Source: Opitutaceae bacterium (GTDB lineage: Bacteria > Verrucomicrobiota > Verrucomicrobiia > Opitutales > Opitutaceae). Taken from it: a stretch of 64,000 nucleotides of DNA. The DNA lies in contig JACMRG010000255.1 in the NCBI GenBank assembly GCA_014376585.1, forward strand, positions 1-64,000, read 5' to 3'. The notes under the pieces were generated by a model, which was given only the letters and a program-made list of their open reading frames with translations, had not been told where the DNA came from and ran no database searches. Positions 17,565 to 25,521 of this stretch are shown here, piece by piece; position 1 is the first letter of the stretch, and every line of letters starts with the position of its first letter. The translations under genes were made by a program, and so were the position numbers.

Positions 17565-18617
17565 ATGCGCCCGCTCCCCCCACTCCTGCTCCTCACCCTC
17601 GCGCCCGCGTTCCTCGCCGCGCAGCCCGCCGCGACTCCGGCCACGCCTGCGACCCCACCTCCCGCCCAGCCCGCGCCCGCCGCCACCGACGATCTTTTTC
17701 AACTCGGCCAACAACTTTTCGACCAACTCGCCCCGCCCGAAATCAAGGCCCAGTATGACTTCCCTTCCAAACAACGATGGGACGAATTCGCCGCCCGCCT
17801 TCAAAAAGCCTTCGAGAGCGACGACCTCCGCGCCCTCGCCGAGTATGCCCCCCAAGCCCGCCTCGCGCTCCCTGCGCTCCAACTTTTTCCGGAATACAGC
17901 GACTACGCCGATTGGTTAAAGACCCGCCTCGACGAACTCGAAGCCGCCGAGCAGATCGTCGCTCCGAAACCCACGCCGCCCACGCCCAAACCTCCGTCCA
18001 CCCCCACCGCCCCATCCGCTCAAAAATCCTCCGTCCCAATCGAAAATCGAGTTACCGAGCGAAGCGACAGTTCAGCATCAAAAATCGAAAACTCCCTTCC
18101 TCACTACGATCTCTTCCTCGCCCGGGCCCGTGCCTCCGCCGCGCCCAGCCGGGCCGCGGCGCTGCTCCCGCTCCTCCGCGCCGCCTTCATCGCCGAGGGC
18201 ATCCCGCCCGAACTCGTCTGGCTCGCCGAAGCCGAATCTACCTTCAATCCCTCGGCCCGCAGTCCCGTCGGCGCCCGCGGCCTCTACCAACTCATGCCCG
18301 ACACCGCCAAGGAACTCGGCCTCAGCACCTTTCTCCCCGACGACCGCACCGATCCCGAAAAATCCGCCCGCGCCGCCGCCCGCCTGCTCCGCGCCAACTA
18401 CGAAAAGTTCGGCTCCTGGCCCCTCGCGCTCGCCGCCTACAACGCCGGTGCTGGCCGCGTCACCCGCCTCCTCGAAAAAACCTCCACGAAAACCTACGCC
18501 GGCATCGCCGCCGCGCTCCCCGCCGAGACCCGCCTCTACGTCCCGAAAGTCTGCGCCCTCGTCGCCGTCCGCGGCGGCATGACCCCGGAGAATATTCCCG
18601 CGCCGAACAGAAGTTAG
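17565..18617 (+). CDS. Lytic transglycosylase (SLT domain), secreted
   Basis: This 350-residue protein has a signal peptide (MRPLPPLLLLTLAPAFLAAQ) and a Pro/Ala-rich linker. A second low-complexity linker near residues 145-185 is rich in Pro, Thr and Ser. The C-terminal SLT domain holds the catalytic glutamate in LAEAESTFNPSARSPVGARG, followed by LYQLMPDTAKELGL and AAYNAGAGRV. It should cleave peptidoglycan between MurNAc and GlcNAc, leaving a 1,6-anhydro end. The start at 17565 was chosen for the signal peptide. The upstream in-frame extension is arginine/proline noise. Confidence 0.9.
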   Translation: MRPLPPLLLLTLAPAFLAAQPAATPATPATPPPAQPAPAATDDLFQLGQQLFDQLAPPEIKAQYDFPSKQRWDEFAARLQKAFESDDLRALAEYAPQARLALPALQLFPEYSDYADWLKTRLDELEAAEQIVAPKPTPPTPKPPSTPTAPSAQKSSVPIENRVTERSDSSASKIENSLPHYDLFLARARASAAPSRAAALLPLLRAAFIAEGIPPELVWLAEAESTFNPSARSPVGARGLYQLMPDTAKELGLSTFLPDDRTDPEKSARAAARLLRANYEKFGSWPLALAAYNAGAGRVTRLLEKTSTKTYAGIAAALPAETRLYVPKVCALVAVRGGMTPENIPAPNRS

Positions 18618-18814
18618 TTCCGAGGTGGGCCGCGCGGCCGAAGCAGTCTTTGGACTCGTCCGTAGCCGTAGCCACCCACGCTCACGCACGCACGCGCTTA
18701 CCGCCCCGTGTTTCGCCACCGGCCGCGCCCGGCCCACCCCAAACCACTCTGCCGTTTCGGCTATGCCCCGTCCGCAGCCTTGCCCTGCAATCGATCATCT
18801 CCACGCTTTTCGGC

Positions 18815-18934
18815 ATGAGCACCGTGAGCGAAATTAAGGCCGCTTTGGAAAAACTCACTCCTGAGCAGTTGCGAGAAGTTGCCGCATGGTTGAATGCGCG
18901 AGTTGCAAACATAGATTCCCAGAAAAAATCTTAG
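18815..18934 (+). CDS. Small helical protein, antitoxin-like, orphan
   Basis: A 39-residue peptide (MSTVSEIKAALEKLTPEQLR, EVAAWLNARVANIDSQKKS). The start resembles a family of short proteins beginning MSTVSEI..A...L, often encoded next to PIN or RelE toxins, but no toxin follows here. The stop codon overlaps the left edge of a large inverted repeat, which may have replaced or cut off whatever followed. Confidence 0.5.
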   Translation: MSTVSEIKAALEKLTPEQLREVAAWLNARVANIDSQKKS

Positions 18935-19066
18935 AGGGCGTCCAAAAGGTAGGGACGGCTCTCCGCAGCCGTCCGTTTTTAAAGCCTGTTGTCTGAGTGA
19001 TGCCCCTGAAAAACCCGGACGCCTCGGAGAGGGTCCCTACCCTTCGAACCCTTTTTAGACGCCCTC
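18933..19066. repeat. 134-bp imperfect palindromic element
   Basis: The left arm starts AGAGGGCGTCCAAAA and carries GTAGGGAC, CTCTCCGCAG and CCGTCCG. The right arm mirrors it with CGGACGCCTCGGAGAG, GTCCCTAC and TTTTTAGACGCCCTCT. The arms pair imperfectly over about 45 bp each, around a short loop. It looks like a miniature mobile or REP-type repeat. The stop codon TAG of the preceding small gene uses its first bases. Confidence 0.65.
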
Positions 19067-19387
19067 TCGGGGTTTTTCAGGAGAGAGGTCTTAGAAGTGG
19101 GTGAAATCACGAGATGTTAATAAAATTGAAACCCTATGCCCGGTTCATTTTCTGTTCGGATGAGCAGGAACTCAGTATATCGCCCTAAGCTTTTGATAAG
19201 TGCGACCGGAGAAGTGCTATTAAAAAGCGAAGTGAATGAACTCATGGGGTTAAGTGGTAAGACCAGATCACGTCGGCGGAATAAAAATATTCCGATAGCC
19301 GGGCCTCACAAATCGAGCGTAACGATTTCCAAGAAACCTCAATTACTTGCCGTTTCTGAGTTCGTGACCTCAAGGTAAGGTTCTAAT
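19067..19387. other. Low-similarity spacer with one doubtful open frame (19136-19378)
   Basis: This AT-richer stretch between the palindromic element and the IS holds one 80-codon frame (MPGSFSVRMSRNSVYRPKLL...), rich in Lys, Arg and Ser and ending at 19378. No family is recognised and its codon use is unlike the neighbours. It could be a small horizontally acquired gene or chance. Confidence 0.3.
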
Positions 19388-20912
19388 ACGCTACAGGGGC
19401 AGAGGCGGCGGACCCGACGGAGGGAGCCCAGCAGGGCGACCGAAGTCGGGTCCGCCGCCTCTGGCGGAAATTCCCCAGCGAAAGAACAAAATGAAGAGCA
19501 AGAAAGCAGCTTCGACCGGATCGGCCACGACCGACGAAAAGAAAAAGCGGCGGTATCTCAGCGCCGAGAAGAAATTCCAAATTTATCTGGAGACGCAGCG
19601 TCCCGACCAGCCGGTGGGAGAAGTCTTGCGGCGAGAAGGCATGTTCTCGACCGATCTGGCCCGCATTCGCCAGCAGGTCCGGGAAGGTGCCTTGGAGCGC
19701 TTGGGCGCCAAGCCGGGACGGAAAGCCGAAATGGTCAGCGCCGAAGTTCACGAGCAGCTGAAGGCGGACTTGCTGGAAAAGGAGCGGGCGCTCGCCGACC
19801 AGGCGGTCGAATTGACCATCCTGCGAAAAAAAACGAGTGGGGTTTCGTGGGACCGATAGCGGACCTCTGGCTGCCTGCGGAGACCAAACAAGCCATCCTG
19901 CTCGTGATTGCCACTGCCCAAGTCCAGGGCGTTTCCGCCCGGCGCAGCTGCACCATTTTGGCGATCTCGCATCGCCGGGTGATGCGCTGGCAGGCGCAGG
20001 AGCGCCAGGGCTTGGGTTTGGCCGATGGCACCCCCGGTCCCCAGGAAGCAATGCACCGGTTACTGCCGGTCGAAATTGAGTGCATCGTGGCGATGGCCAC
20101 GAGCGCGGCGTATGTGGATCTGTCCCACCGAATCTTGGCGGTGACCGCCGGGGAGAAGGGACTGTTCTTCGCATCCTTCTCCACCGTCTATCGGGTGTTG
20201 CTGGCCCAGGGCCTGATGACGGCCCGCGGCCCCGGCGGCCACCACAATGGCCATTCCTTGGTGCCGGTTCGCAAAGCGCTGACCGGACCCAATCAACGTT
20301 GGTGTTGGGATATCTCTTACCTGTCGACGATGGAGAAAGGCGTCTACCTTTACCTCTACCTGCTCCTCGATGAGTTTTCCCGCAAAGTCGTCGCTTGGCG
20401 GATTGCCTGGAACCAGACCGCAGCAGAGGCCGGCCTGCTGCTCGAGGACGGGTTGGAAAAGGAAAATATCCTCGACCTGCCGGAAGACCGGCGGCCCGAA
20501 CTGATCAACGACCGCGGCCGGCAAATGAAAGCCAAACCGATCCGCCAGCTCTGCGAAGATCACCATATGCCGCACCTGTTCGCCCGCCCGCGCACGCCCA
20601 ACGACAATCCCTTCATCGAGTCAGCCTTCTCCACCGTCAAGCGCACGCCGGACTACCCGGGCCAGTTCCTCGACGACGGCCAGGCCGTCGCTTACTTCGC
20701 CAAATACTTTGACTGGTATAACCACGAGCACTACCACTCCGGCATCGATTACGTCACTCCGGTCCAGGCTCATACCGCCCTCCGCGGAAAAATCGTCGCC
20801 CGCCGTCTCAGCCAACAGCGCGCGCAGCGCCTCCGGCGCCGGCTCGCCAATCAGAAATCCTCTCGTCAGAAAACTCGAAACCACAATCCCATCGCCGCCT
20901 CTCTTGTAGCGT
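19388..20912 (+). mobile_element. IS3-type insertion sequence with 3-bp target duplication
   Basis: Terminal inverted repeats start ACGCTACA at the left (19388) and match the reverse complement of TGTAGCGT at the right end (20905-20912). The similarity extends inward as GAGGCGGCG on both sides, with gaps. The element is flanked by AAT at 19385-19387 and 20913-20915, read as a target duplication. Just inside the left end is a second stem (AGAGGCGGCGGACCCGAC, mirrored at 19446-19463). It contains the orfA/orfB pair with a frameshift site between them. It looks complete and recently inserted. Exact ends are inferred from the matching flanks. Confidence 0.7.
19491..19859 (+). CDS. IS3-family transposase OrfA (DNA-binding part)
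   Basis: This 122-residue protein is rich in Lys at the start and has a helix-turn-helix region (RRYLSAEKKFQIYLETQ, then GEVLRREGMFSTDLARIRQQ). A C-terminal coiled helix (LLEKERALADQAVELTILRK) is typical of OrfA, including the leucine-zipper-like end used to pair with OrfAB. An A8 run at 19826-19833 lies at the end of this helix. In frame it reads cgA AAA AAA, a slippery site for -1 frameshifting that yields the OrfAB fusion. Confidence 0.82.
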   Translation: MKSKKAASTGSATTDEKKKRRYLSAEKKFQIYLETQRPDQPVGEVLRREGMFSTDLARIRQQVREGALERLGAKPGRKAEMVSAEVHEQLKADLLEKERALADQAVELTILRKKTSGVSWDR

Positions 20913-20914
20913 AA
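19847..20914 (+). CDS. IS3-family transposase OrfB (integrase core)
   Basis: The integrase-core part carries the DDE residues: D in WCWDISYLST, D in FSRKVVAWRI..ELINDRGRQMKAK and E in PNDNPFIESAFSTVKRTP. YFAKYFDWYNHEHYHSGIDY is the usual IS3 end motif. The frame overlaps orfA in -1 phase. Slippage on the A8 run would join ILRKK to NEWGFVGPIADLWLP. The independent start at 19847 is uncertain. The TAA stop (20912-20914) straddles the element's right end, so the last two bases come from the target DNA. Confidence 0.85.
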   Translation: MGPIADLWLPAETKQAILLVIATAQVQGVSARRSCTILAISHRRVMRWQAQERQGLGLADGTPGPQEAMHRLLPVEIECIVAMATSAAYVDLSHRILAVTAGEKGLFFASFSTVYRVLLAQGLMTARGPGGHHNGHSLVPVRKALTGPNQRWCWDISYLSTMEKGVYLYLYLLLDEFSRKVVAWRIAWNQTAAEAGLLLEDGLEKENILDLPEDRRPELINDRGRQMKAKPIRQLCEDHHMPHLFARPRTPNDNPFIESAFSTVKRTPDYPGQFLDDGQAVAYFAKYFDWYNHEHYHSGIDYVTPVQAHTALRGKIVARRLSQQRAQRLRRRLANQKSSRQKTRNHNPIAASLVA

Positions 20915-21400
20915 TTAACCGGCCTTTGAGGTCATTGACTGAAAAACGCGGCGATTACCAGCATCTACGCCGATTAAAAAATCTGTTACCCCTATCGCTG
21001 TCAGCCGAGCTGAGGTTGAGAAGCGACTTATGGCCCTCAGGAAAAAACCGATAAAGATGACCGCAGTGATCCCGAGTCTTTTTGGGAAGCCATCGAGATC
21101 GTATATCCTAACTAACGGAGGCACCGAAGTTGTGGCTAAAGTGATTGCTCCCAAGGAAGGCGGTCACCGTAGGAGAAAAAAGGCAAGCGTGGTGGACCCC
21201 AAAATTATCAGGGGGGATTTGTTCAGGAATCCGTGACACGAAGTTCTTCCATGCAGCATTTGGGCAAAAAAGATACTAACGACGCCGCTAAAGACTGGCC
21301 TACGAATTACCGAGAAACGGGAAAATTTGGATCATTTCCGATACATGATGCGCATGGGGATGAGAGTGCGCCCTGAGCGTGTTCGTCCGCCCAACGATTC
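20913..21400. other. Spacer right of the IS with one doubtful open frame (21030-21236)
   Basis: It holds a 68-codon frame on the plus strand (MALRKKPIKMTAVIPSLFGK, then a Lys/Arg-rich part and RGDLFRNP). It is AT-richer than its surroundings and no family is recognised. Otherwise nothing is seen. Like the spacer left of the IS, it may be foreign DNA split by the insertion. Confidence 0.3.
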
Positions 21401-22189
21401 TTACCCCGCCTTCCTCACCCGCACGTGCAGAAAATACGCGACCACCTGCGCGTCTTGTAAGCTCGGGTTCGCCAGCACCGTCGCATCGCTCGGTTTCGGC
21501 TCTTCCACGCGCTCGATCACAAAACCCGCCGCAATCAGCAGATTGATCCATTGCCCCAGCGGACGATGGAAGCGGGGCACTTTAAACATCGGTAACCGCT
21601 GACGCAGCGCCAGCGGCGCCGTCCCAAAAATCCACTCATCGATCTGCCCGCGCGTCTCCGAAAAATAATCCCCGACCTCCACCGCATACGTGAGCTTCCG
21701 CTCGTCGCGGCAGTTGCGCCGGTGCGGCGGATTGAAGCACGGATGCAAAATCGAAAACTGCAAAAATCCGCCCGGCCTGAGCACACGGAACGCTTCTTCC
21801 ACCACCTGCACCGTCTCCGGAATGTCCATCAGGCTCATGCAGCCCACCGCGAAATCGAAAGACGCCGCCTTATAAGGCAACTCCACCGCGCTCGCGTGGT
21901 GATAGGTGATTCCGAGCGGCGCGCGTTGCTCTTCCTCGCGTGCGTGACGGATAAAAATTTCCGCGATATCCATGCCCGTCATCTGCGCGCCGCGCTGCGC
22001 GATCAGCCGCGTGTTGTGCCCCTCGCCGCAGCCGATATCGAGCCCCGCCAATCCCTCCACCGGCGGCAACATCGCCAAGAACGCCGGCGTGTTCAGATGA
22101 TCGCGGTAGGTGTCGTAGCCCGCGCGCGCGAGTTTCGTCCAAGCCTCGGCATTGCCGTTCCAACAATCTCCGACCGTGAGGTGATCCAT
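21401..22189 (-). CDS. SAM-dependent methyltransferase, class I
   Basis: A 262-residue protein with a Methyltransf_11-type core: motif I LDIGCGEGHNTRLIA (near residue 49), motif II GMDIAEIFIRHA, the motif IV region FDFAVGCMSLMDIPE and post-motif VEEAFRVLRPGGFLQFSILHP. These features place it with small-molecule methyltransferases, but the substrate is not evident. It stands alone between the IS spacer and a divergent repeat element. Confidence 0.85.
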   Translation of the reverse strand: MDHLTVGDCWNGNAEAWTKLARAGYDTYRDHLNTPAFLAMLPPVEGLAGLDIGCGEGHNTRLIAQRGAQMTGMDIAEIFIRHAREEEQRAPLGITYHHASAVELPYKAASFDFAVGCMSLMDIPETVQVVEEAFRVLRPGGFLQFSILHPCFNPPHRRNCRDERKLTYAVEVGDYFSETRGQIDEWIFGTAPLALRQRLPMFKVPRFHRPLGQWINLLIAAGFVIERVEEPKPSDATVLANPSLQDAQVVAYFLHVRVRKAG

Positions 22190-22281
22190 GGTTTGATACC
22201 GACGACACGTAACCGTTGGCCGTCGCTAATCGACGCTAATGAAATGCGCCTCAGCCAATCAAACGGACGCGGCTTGGCGAA

Positions 22282-22340
22282 GTAGGGCGGACTTCAGTCC
22301 GCCTTTTCCCGCGCATCGAGCGGACTAAAGTCCGCCCTAC
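22282..22340. repeat. Twin palindrome, REP-like (GGCGGACT type)
   Basis: Two palindromes sit back to back: GGCGGACTT-CAGTCCGCC at 22286-22303 and GCGGACTAAAGTCCGC at 22320-22335. The outer ends GTAGGGCGGACT and AGTCCGCCCTAC also pair. A short T-run follows on the plus strand. It may act as a terminator, but the twin design is that of a paired REP/BIME-type repeat. Confidence 0.65.
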
Positions 22341-22487
22341 TTTTTTGGTCTCCCTCCGCCCGTCTCCACCGGCGCCTCATTCCCCGAAATTCCTCCCATC
22401 GACGGTGGAATCATTGTCCTCTCAACCGTTGCCCGCTTCGCCTTAATTCGCGTTGTCTCGCCGCCGCCTGCCCCGGACGCTCCGCCC

Positions 22488-23372
22488 ATGTCGCCCAACC
22501 CTTTCCGCCCCGTCATGCTGCTCTTAATCGGCCTCGCCGCGCTCCTCACCGGCGGTTGTTTCTCCATGGGGGGCCCGCGGAAGACCGAGCGCTCCAGCAG
22601 CGTCGTCGCCTACCTCTACCCCAACCAGACCAATCCGCTCCCGCCCACCTCGATCCCCGTCCTTCGCCTGCCCCTTCGCGTCGGCATCGCCTTCGTCCCC
22701 ACCGGCAACGCCAAATCCGGCGGCTACTACGCCGCCGATAAGGGCGTCTCCGAGCAGCAGAAGTCCGTCCTCCTTGAGCGCGTCGCCGCCGAATTCAAAA
22801 ACCGCGACTACATCCAGAGCATCGAGCTCGTCCCCTCGACCTATCTCCGCGCCGGCGGCGGCTTCGATAATCTCAACCAAGTCCGCTCGCTCATCGGCGT
22901 CGATGTCATCGCCCTCGTCGCTTACGACCAGGTCCAGTTTACCAACAATAACATCCTCTCGCTCTCCTACTGGACCATCGTCGGCGCCTACATTTTCCAC
23001 GGCAACCAGAACGACACCCAGACCCTCATGGAGTCCGCCGTTTACGACATCGCGAGCCGTCACCTGCTTTTCCGCGCGCCCGGCGCGAGCCGCGTCGAAG
23101 CCGGCGCCGCCGCCGTTTACGTCCAACAACGCCTCCGCGCCGACAGCGCCGCCGGCTTCGATGCCGCGACCACCGAACTCATCGCCAACCTGAAGCTCCA
23201 GCTTGAGTCCTTCCGCGAACGCGTGAAAAAATCTCCCGGCGAGGTGAAGATCGAGCACAAGCCCGGCTACACCGGGGGCGGCAGCTTCGACGCCATCTCC
23301 GCCGCCGTCCTAGGTCTTCTGCTCCTCGCCCGCGCCCTCATCCGCCGCTGTTCGTCGTCAAATCCGCTGTAG
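22488..23372 (+). CDS. Rhombotarget-type lipoprotein with GlyGly-CTERM tail
   Basis: This 294-residue lipoprotein has a signal with hydrophobic run LLLIGLAALLTGG and acceptor Cys24. The body contains RVGIAFVPTGNAKSGGYYAA, VSEQQKSVLLERVAAEFKNR and SIELVPSTYLRAGGGF. The C-terminus has a glycine-rich GGGSFD, then one hydrophobic helix (AISAAVLGLLLLARALI) and RR, the GlyGly-CTERM sorting signal cut by rhombosortase. The rhombosortase gene follows 85 bp downstream, strongly supporting the pairing. It would be anchored by lipid at its N-terminus and processed at its C-terminus. Its biochemical role is unknown. The TAG stop is supplied by a REP repeat. Confidence 0.8.
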   Translation: MSPNPFRPVMLLLIGLAALLTGGCFSMGGPRKTERSSSVVAYLYPNQTNPLPPTSIPVLRLPLRVGIAFVPTGNAKSGGYYAADKGVSEQQKSVLLERVAAEFKNRDYIQSIELVPSTYLRAGGGFDNLNQVRSLIGVDVIALVAYDQVQFTNNNILSLSYWTIVGAYIFHGNQNDTQTLMESAVYDIASRHLLFRAPGASRVEAGAAAVYVQQRLRADSAAGFDAATTELIANLKLQLESFRERVKKSPGEVKIEHKPGYTGGGSFDAISAAVLGLLLLARALIRRCSSSNPL

Positions 23373-23425
23373 AACCGACCGTTGGCCGGTTTCCTCAAAA
23401 AGGCCGACCACCGGTCGGGACTACA
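23368..23425. repeat. REP-type repeat pair (GACCG..CGGTC) overlapping a stop codon
   Basis: The element runs TGTAGAACCGACCG-TTGGCCGG to GGCCGACCACCGGTCGG-GACTACA. Two inverted palindromes are bounded by TGTAG and CTACA. The same sequence type occurs at 30838-30933, 31461-31486 and 63584-63606. The TAG of the left boundary is the stop codon of the lipoprotein gene. Confidence 0.75.
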
Positions 23426-23457
23426 ATTCATCCGTCTCTCATCCGCCCTCGTCTCCC

Positions 23458-24129
23458 TTGTCCCGCTCCTCCCCATCTCGCACCGATCAGTCGGCCCGAT
23501 CCGCGGTCACTCCCGCTCCGCCACCCCGCGCGCCCCTGCCCGTAGCTAGTGGGATCGTGCTCGCGCTCGCCCTCATCGTCGCCTCCCAACCCGCGCTCGC
23601 CCCCGCGCTCCTCTACGAACGCACCGGCATCCTCCGCGGCGAATACTGGCGCCTCTGGACCGGCCACCTCGTCCACTTCGGCCCGAGCCACCTCGTTTGG
23701 AATCTCCTCATTTTCGCACTTGCGGCCGTCTGGGCCGAGCGCCTCGCACCCGTGCGCACCCGCATCCTTCTCGCGGTCGCCCCCGGTGTGATCGGCCTCG
23801 CGCTTCTCGCCCTCGATCCCGCCCTCCAAACCTATGCCGGACTCTCCGGTGTCGTCGCCGCTGCGCTCGCGTTCCTCGCCTTCACCCAGCTCACGCCTCC
23901 CGCCCTCGCCGGCCCCCCTGTCACCATCCCCGCCCGCCCGTCCGACCGCTGGTTCTGGCGTGGCGTGCTCGCCCTCATTCTCCTGAAAATCGCCGCCGAG
24001 TTCGCCGCCGAACAACCGCTCTTCGCCCGCTTCTCCGTATCCGGCATCCGCACCGTTCCGCTCGCCCACCTCGCGGGTTTCCTGGTGGCGAGCACCGTCC
24101 ACCGCGCGCGTCGCCGGCCCCCGGCCTGA
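23458..24129 (+). CDS. rrtA: Rhombosortase (rhomboid-type GlyGly-CTERM protease)
   Basis: This intramembrane serine protease of about 223 residues removes GlyGly-CTERM tails. It shows RTGILRGEYWRLWTGHLVHF and GPSHLVWNLL, the conserved entry of rhombosortases. The nucleophile region is TYAGLSGVVAA (Ser130) and the base lies in VPLAHLAGFL (His204). Six hydrophobic segments are visible. The start is uncertain. TTG 23458 gives a charged 28-residue lead, and a later GTG near 23556 would begin right at the first membrane helix. The gene directly follows its likely substrate, the GlyGly-CTERM lipoprotein, separated only by a REP repeat. Confidence 0.82.
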   Translation: MSRSSPSRTDQSARSAVTPAPPPRAPLPVASGIVLALALIVASQPALAPALLYERTGILRGEYWRLWTGHLVHFGPSHLVWNLLIFALAAVWAERLAPVRTRILLAVAPGVIGLALLALDPALQTYAGLSGVVAAALAFLAFTQLTPPALAGPPVTIPARPSDRWFWRGVLALILLKIAAEFAAEQPLFARFSVSGIRTVPLAHLAGFLVASTVHRARRRPPA

Positions 24130-24219
24130 TTTTTCCCGCTTATCGCGCAAAGGCCCTGCGTCGTCGCCCCGGAGGCGCGACTTGGGGCTTCGGGGAATAT
24201 CCTGGTGGCAACCGGGAAA

Positions 24220-24253
24220 TCTTCCCGGGTTTATTTCAATTCTTCCCGGGTTT
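24220..24253. promoter_or_regulatory. Two direct repeats of TCTTCCCGGGTTT, 21 bp apart
   Basis: TCTTCCCGGGTTT occurs at 24220-24232 and 24241-24253, a spacing of two helical turns, ending 31 bp before the receiver-like gene. The core TCTTCCCGGG recurs at 25434-25443 between the response-regulator and PhoD-like genes. This fits binding sites of one dimeric regulator. Confidence 0.45.
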
Positions 24254-24284
24254 CCGGTCCCGCCATGGGCTACGATACGGCTCT

Positions 24285-24689
24285 ATGGAAACCACCGGCG
24301 TCCACCGCGTGCTTAGTGCTCACCGGCACCCCCCGATGACCGATCTCATCGGCGAATGGCTCGGCCCGAAACCCGGTCTTTTCATCTGCGGCGTCGCTTA
24401 CTCCGCCGAGAATTTGCGTATTATGGTCGGCGCGCTCCGACCGGATATCCTCATTCTCGATGCCAACTTCGAGACCCACGGCCTCGGCCCGCTCTGCCGG
24501 CATTTCTATCTCACGCATTCCCAGCTGCGCATCATCGTGCTCACCACCGGCACGAGCGTTGAAGATCTCCGTCACATTTTTGCCGGGATCACGACCGTGC
24601 CCGCGACCGGCCTTAGGCAGCTCCTGCCCGCCCTGCGCCGGATCACCGTCTGCCCACCGCCCGCCCATTCGGCCCCGGCCGCACGCTGA
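24285..24689 (+). CDS. Receiver-like protein, degenerate
   Basis: A 134-residue protein starting METTGVHRVLSAHRHPP. The middle has the alternating strand/helix look of a response-regulator receiver: LFICGVAYSAENLRIMVGAL, RPDILILDANFETHG with a possible phospho-acceptor Asp, and LRIIVLTTGTSVEDLRHIFA. The acidic pair of a normal receiver (DD near the N-terminus) and the conserved Lys are missing, so it may not be phosphorylated. No output domain follows. It lies among other broken two-component genes. Confidence 0.5.
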   Translation: METTGVHRVLSAHRHPPMTDLIGEWLGPKPGLFICGVAYSAENLRIMVGALRPDILILDANFETHGLGPLCRHFYLTHSQLRIIVLTTGTSVEDLRHIFAGITTVPATGLRQLLPALRRITVCPPPAHSAPAAR

Positions 24690-24725
24690 TCCGGACGCCC
24701 CCGTCGGCGTTCAGGGCGACTCGAT

Positions 24726-25351
24726 TTAGCCGTGCTTGATCGCGGAGCGCACGAGATCCGCCGGCTCGTGGGCGCCCAGTTTTTCGCGCAGCATCGCGAG
24801 ATGGTTGAGCACCGTCTTGGGACTCACGCCGATCCGCTCCGCCAACGCCTTCGGATTCTCCCCCGGGCGAAGCCCCGCAACACCTCGCGTTCGCGCATGG
24901 AATGATTCACGCCCACCGCCGGGCTCTCGTCCGCTAACCGGTCGACCAGCAGCCGCGAGCTTTCCGCACAGTAGTATTTTTCCCCCGCCAGCACCCGCGC
25001 GATCGCCGTGCGAAACGATCCAAAGTCCGCCCGCTTCATCACGAAGCCGGGCGCGCCTAGCGACACCGCCTGGCGCACGAGATGCCCCTGCTCGTTCGAC
25101 GACATAAACATCCATCGCGTGCGCGGCGGTTGCGCCGCGGTCGCGCGCAGCACGTCGAAGCCCCGCCCGTCCGGCAACATCGAGTCCGCGACCACGAGAT
25201 CCGGGTTTTCCCGTGGCACGGCCACCGTGCCGTCGGCGCAGTCCGCGACGAGGTTCAGCCGGAGTTCGTCGCGCACCAGATGCACGAGCAGTTGCCGCAC
25301 CATGGTGTGGTCTTCGATGAGCACGACGCGCGCGGGAGGTTTTTCGGACAT
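24726..25351 (-). pseudogene. Frameshifted NarL/LuxR-type response regulator
   Basis: The receiver domain (MSEKPPARVVLIEDHTMVRQ, VVADSMLPDGRGFDVL, GAPGFVMKRADFGSF) has the acidic pocket, the Asp (in VVADSMLPDG) and the Lys of a working receiver. After REREVLRG the frame is lost near 24880. The next frame continues with LRPGENPKALAERIGVSPKT and VLNHLAMLREKLGA, a LuxR-type HTH. Adding one base to the G-run restores the full 208-residue protein. It is divergent from the PhoD-like gene and close to a broken hybrid kinase. It is either a recent single-base lesion or a sequencing slip. Confidence 0.75.
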
Positions 25352-25521
25352 GGTGAAATTTACCGCAGACGGCTCGCAGCACGCCCGGGACGAATGGAAA
25401 GGAAATCGGAAAATTTCCCGCCCCGCTTCGCCATCTTCCCGGGCGCCGCGCCCGCGTCCCGTGCTAACCTTCGGCGGTCCACCTTTTCACTCTCCCGCGT
25501 CCCCGCCTTTTTCGCCCGCCC

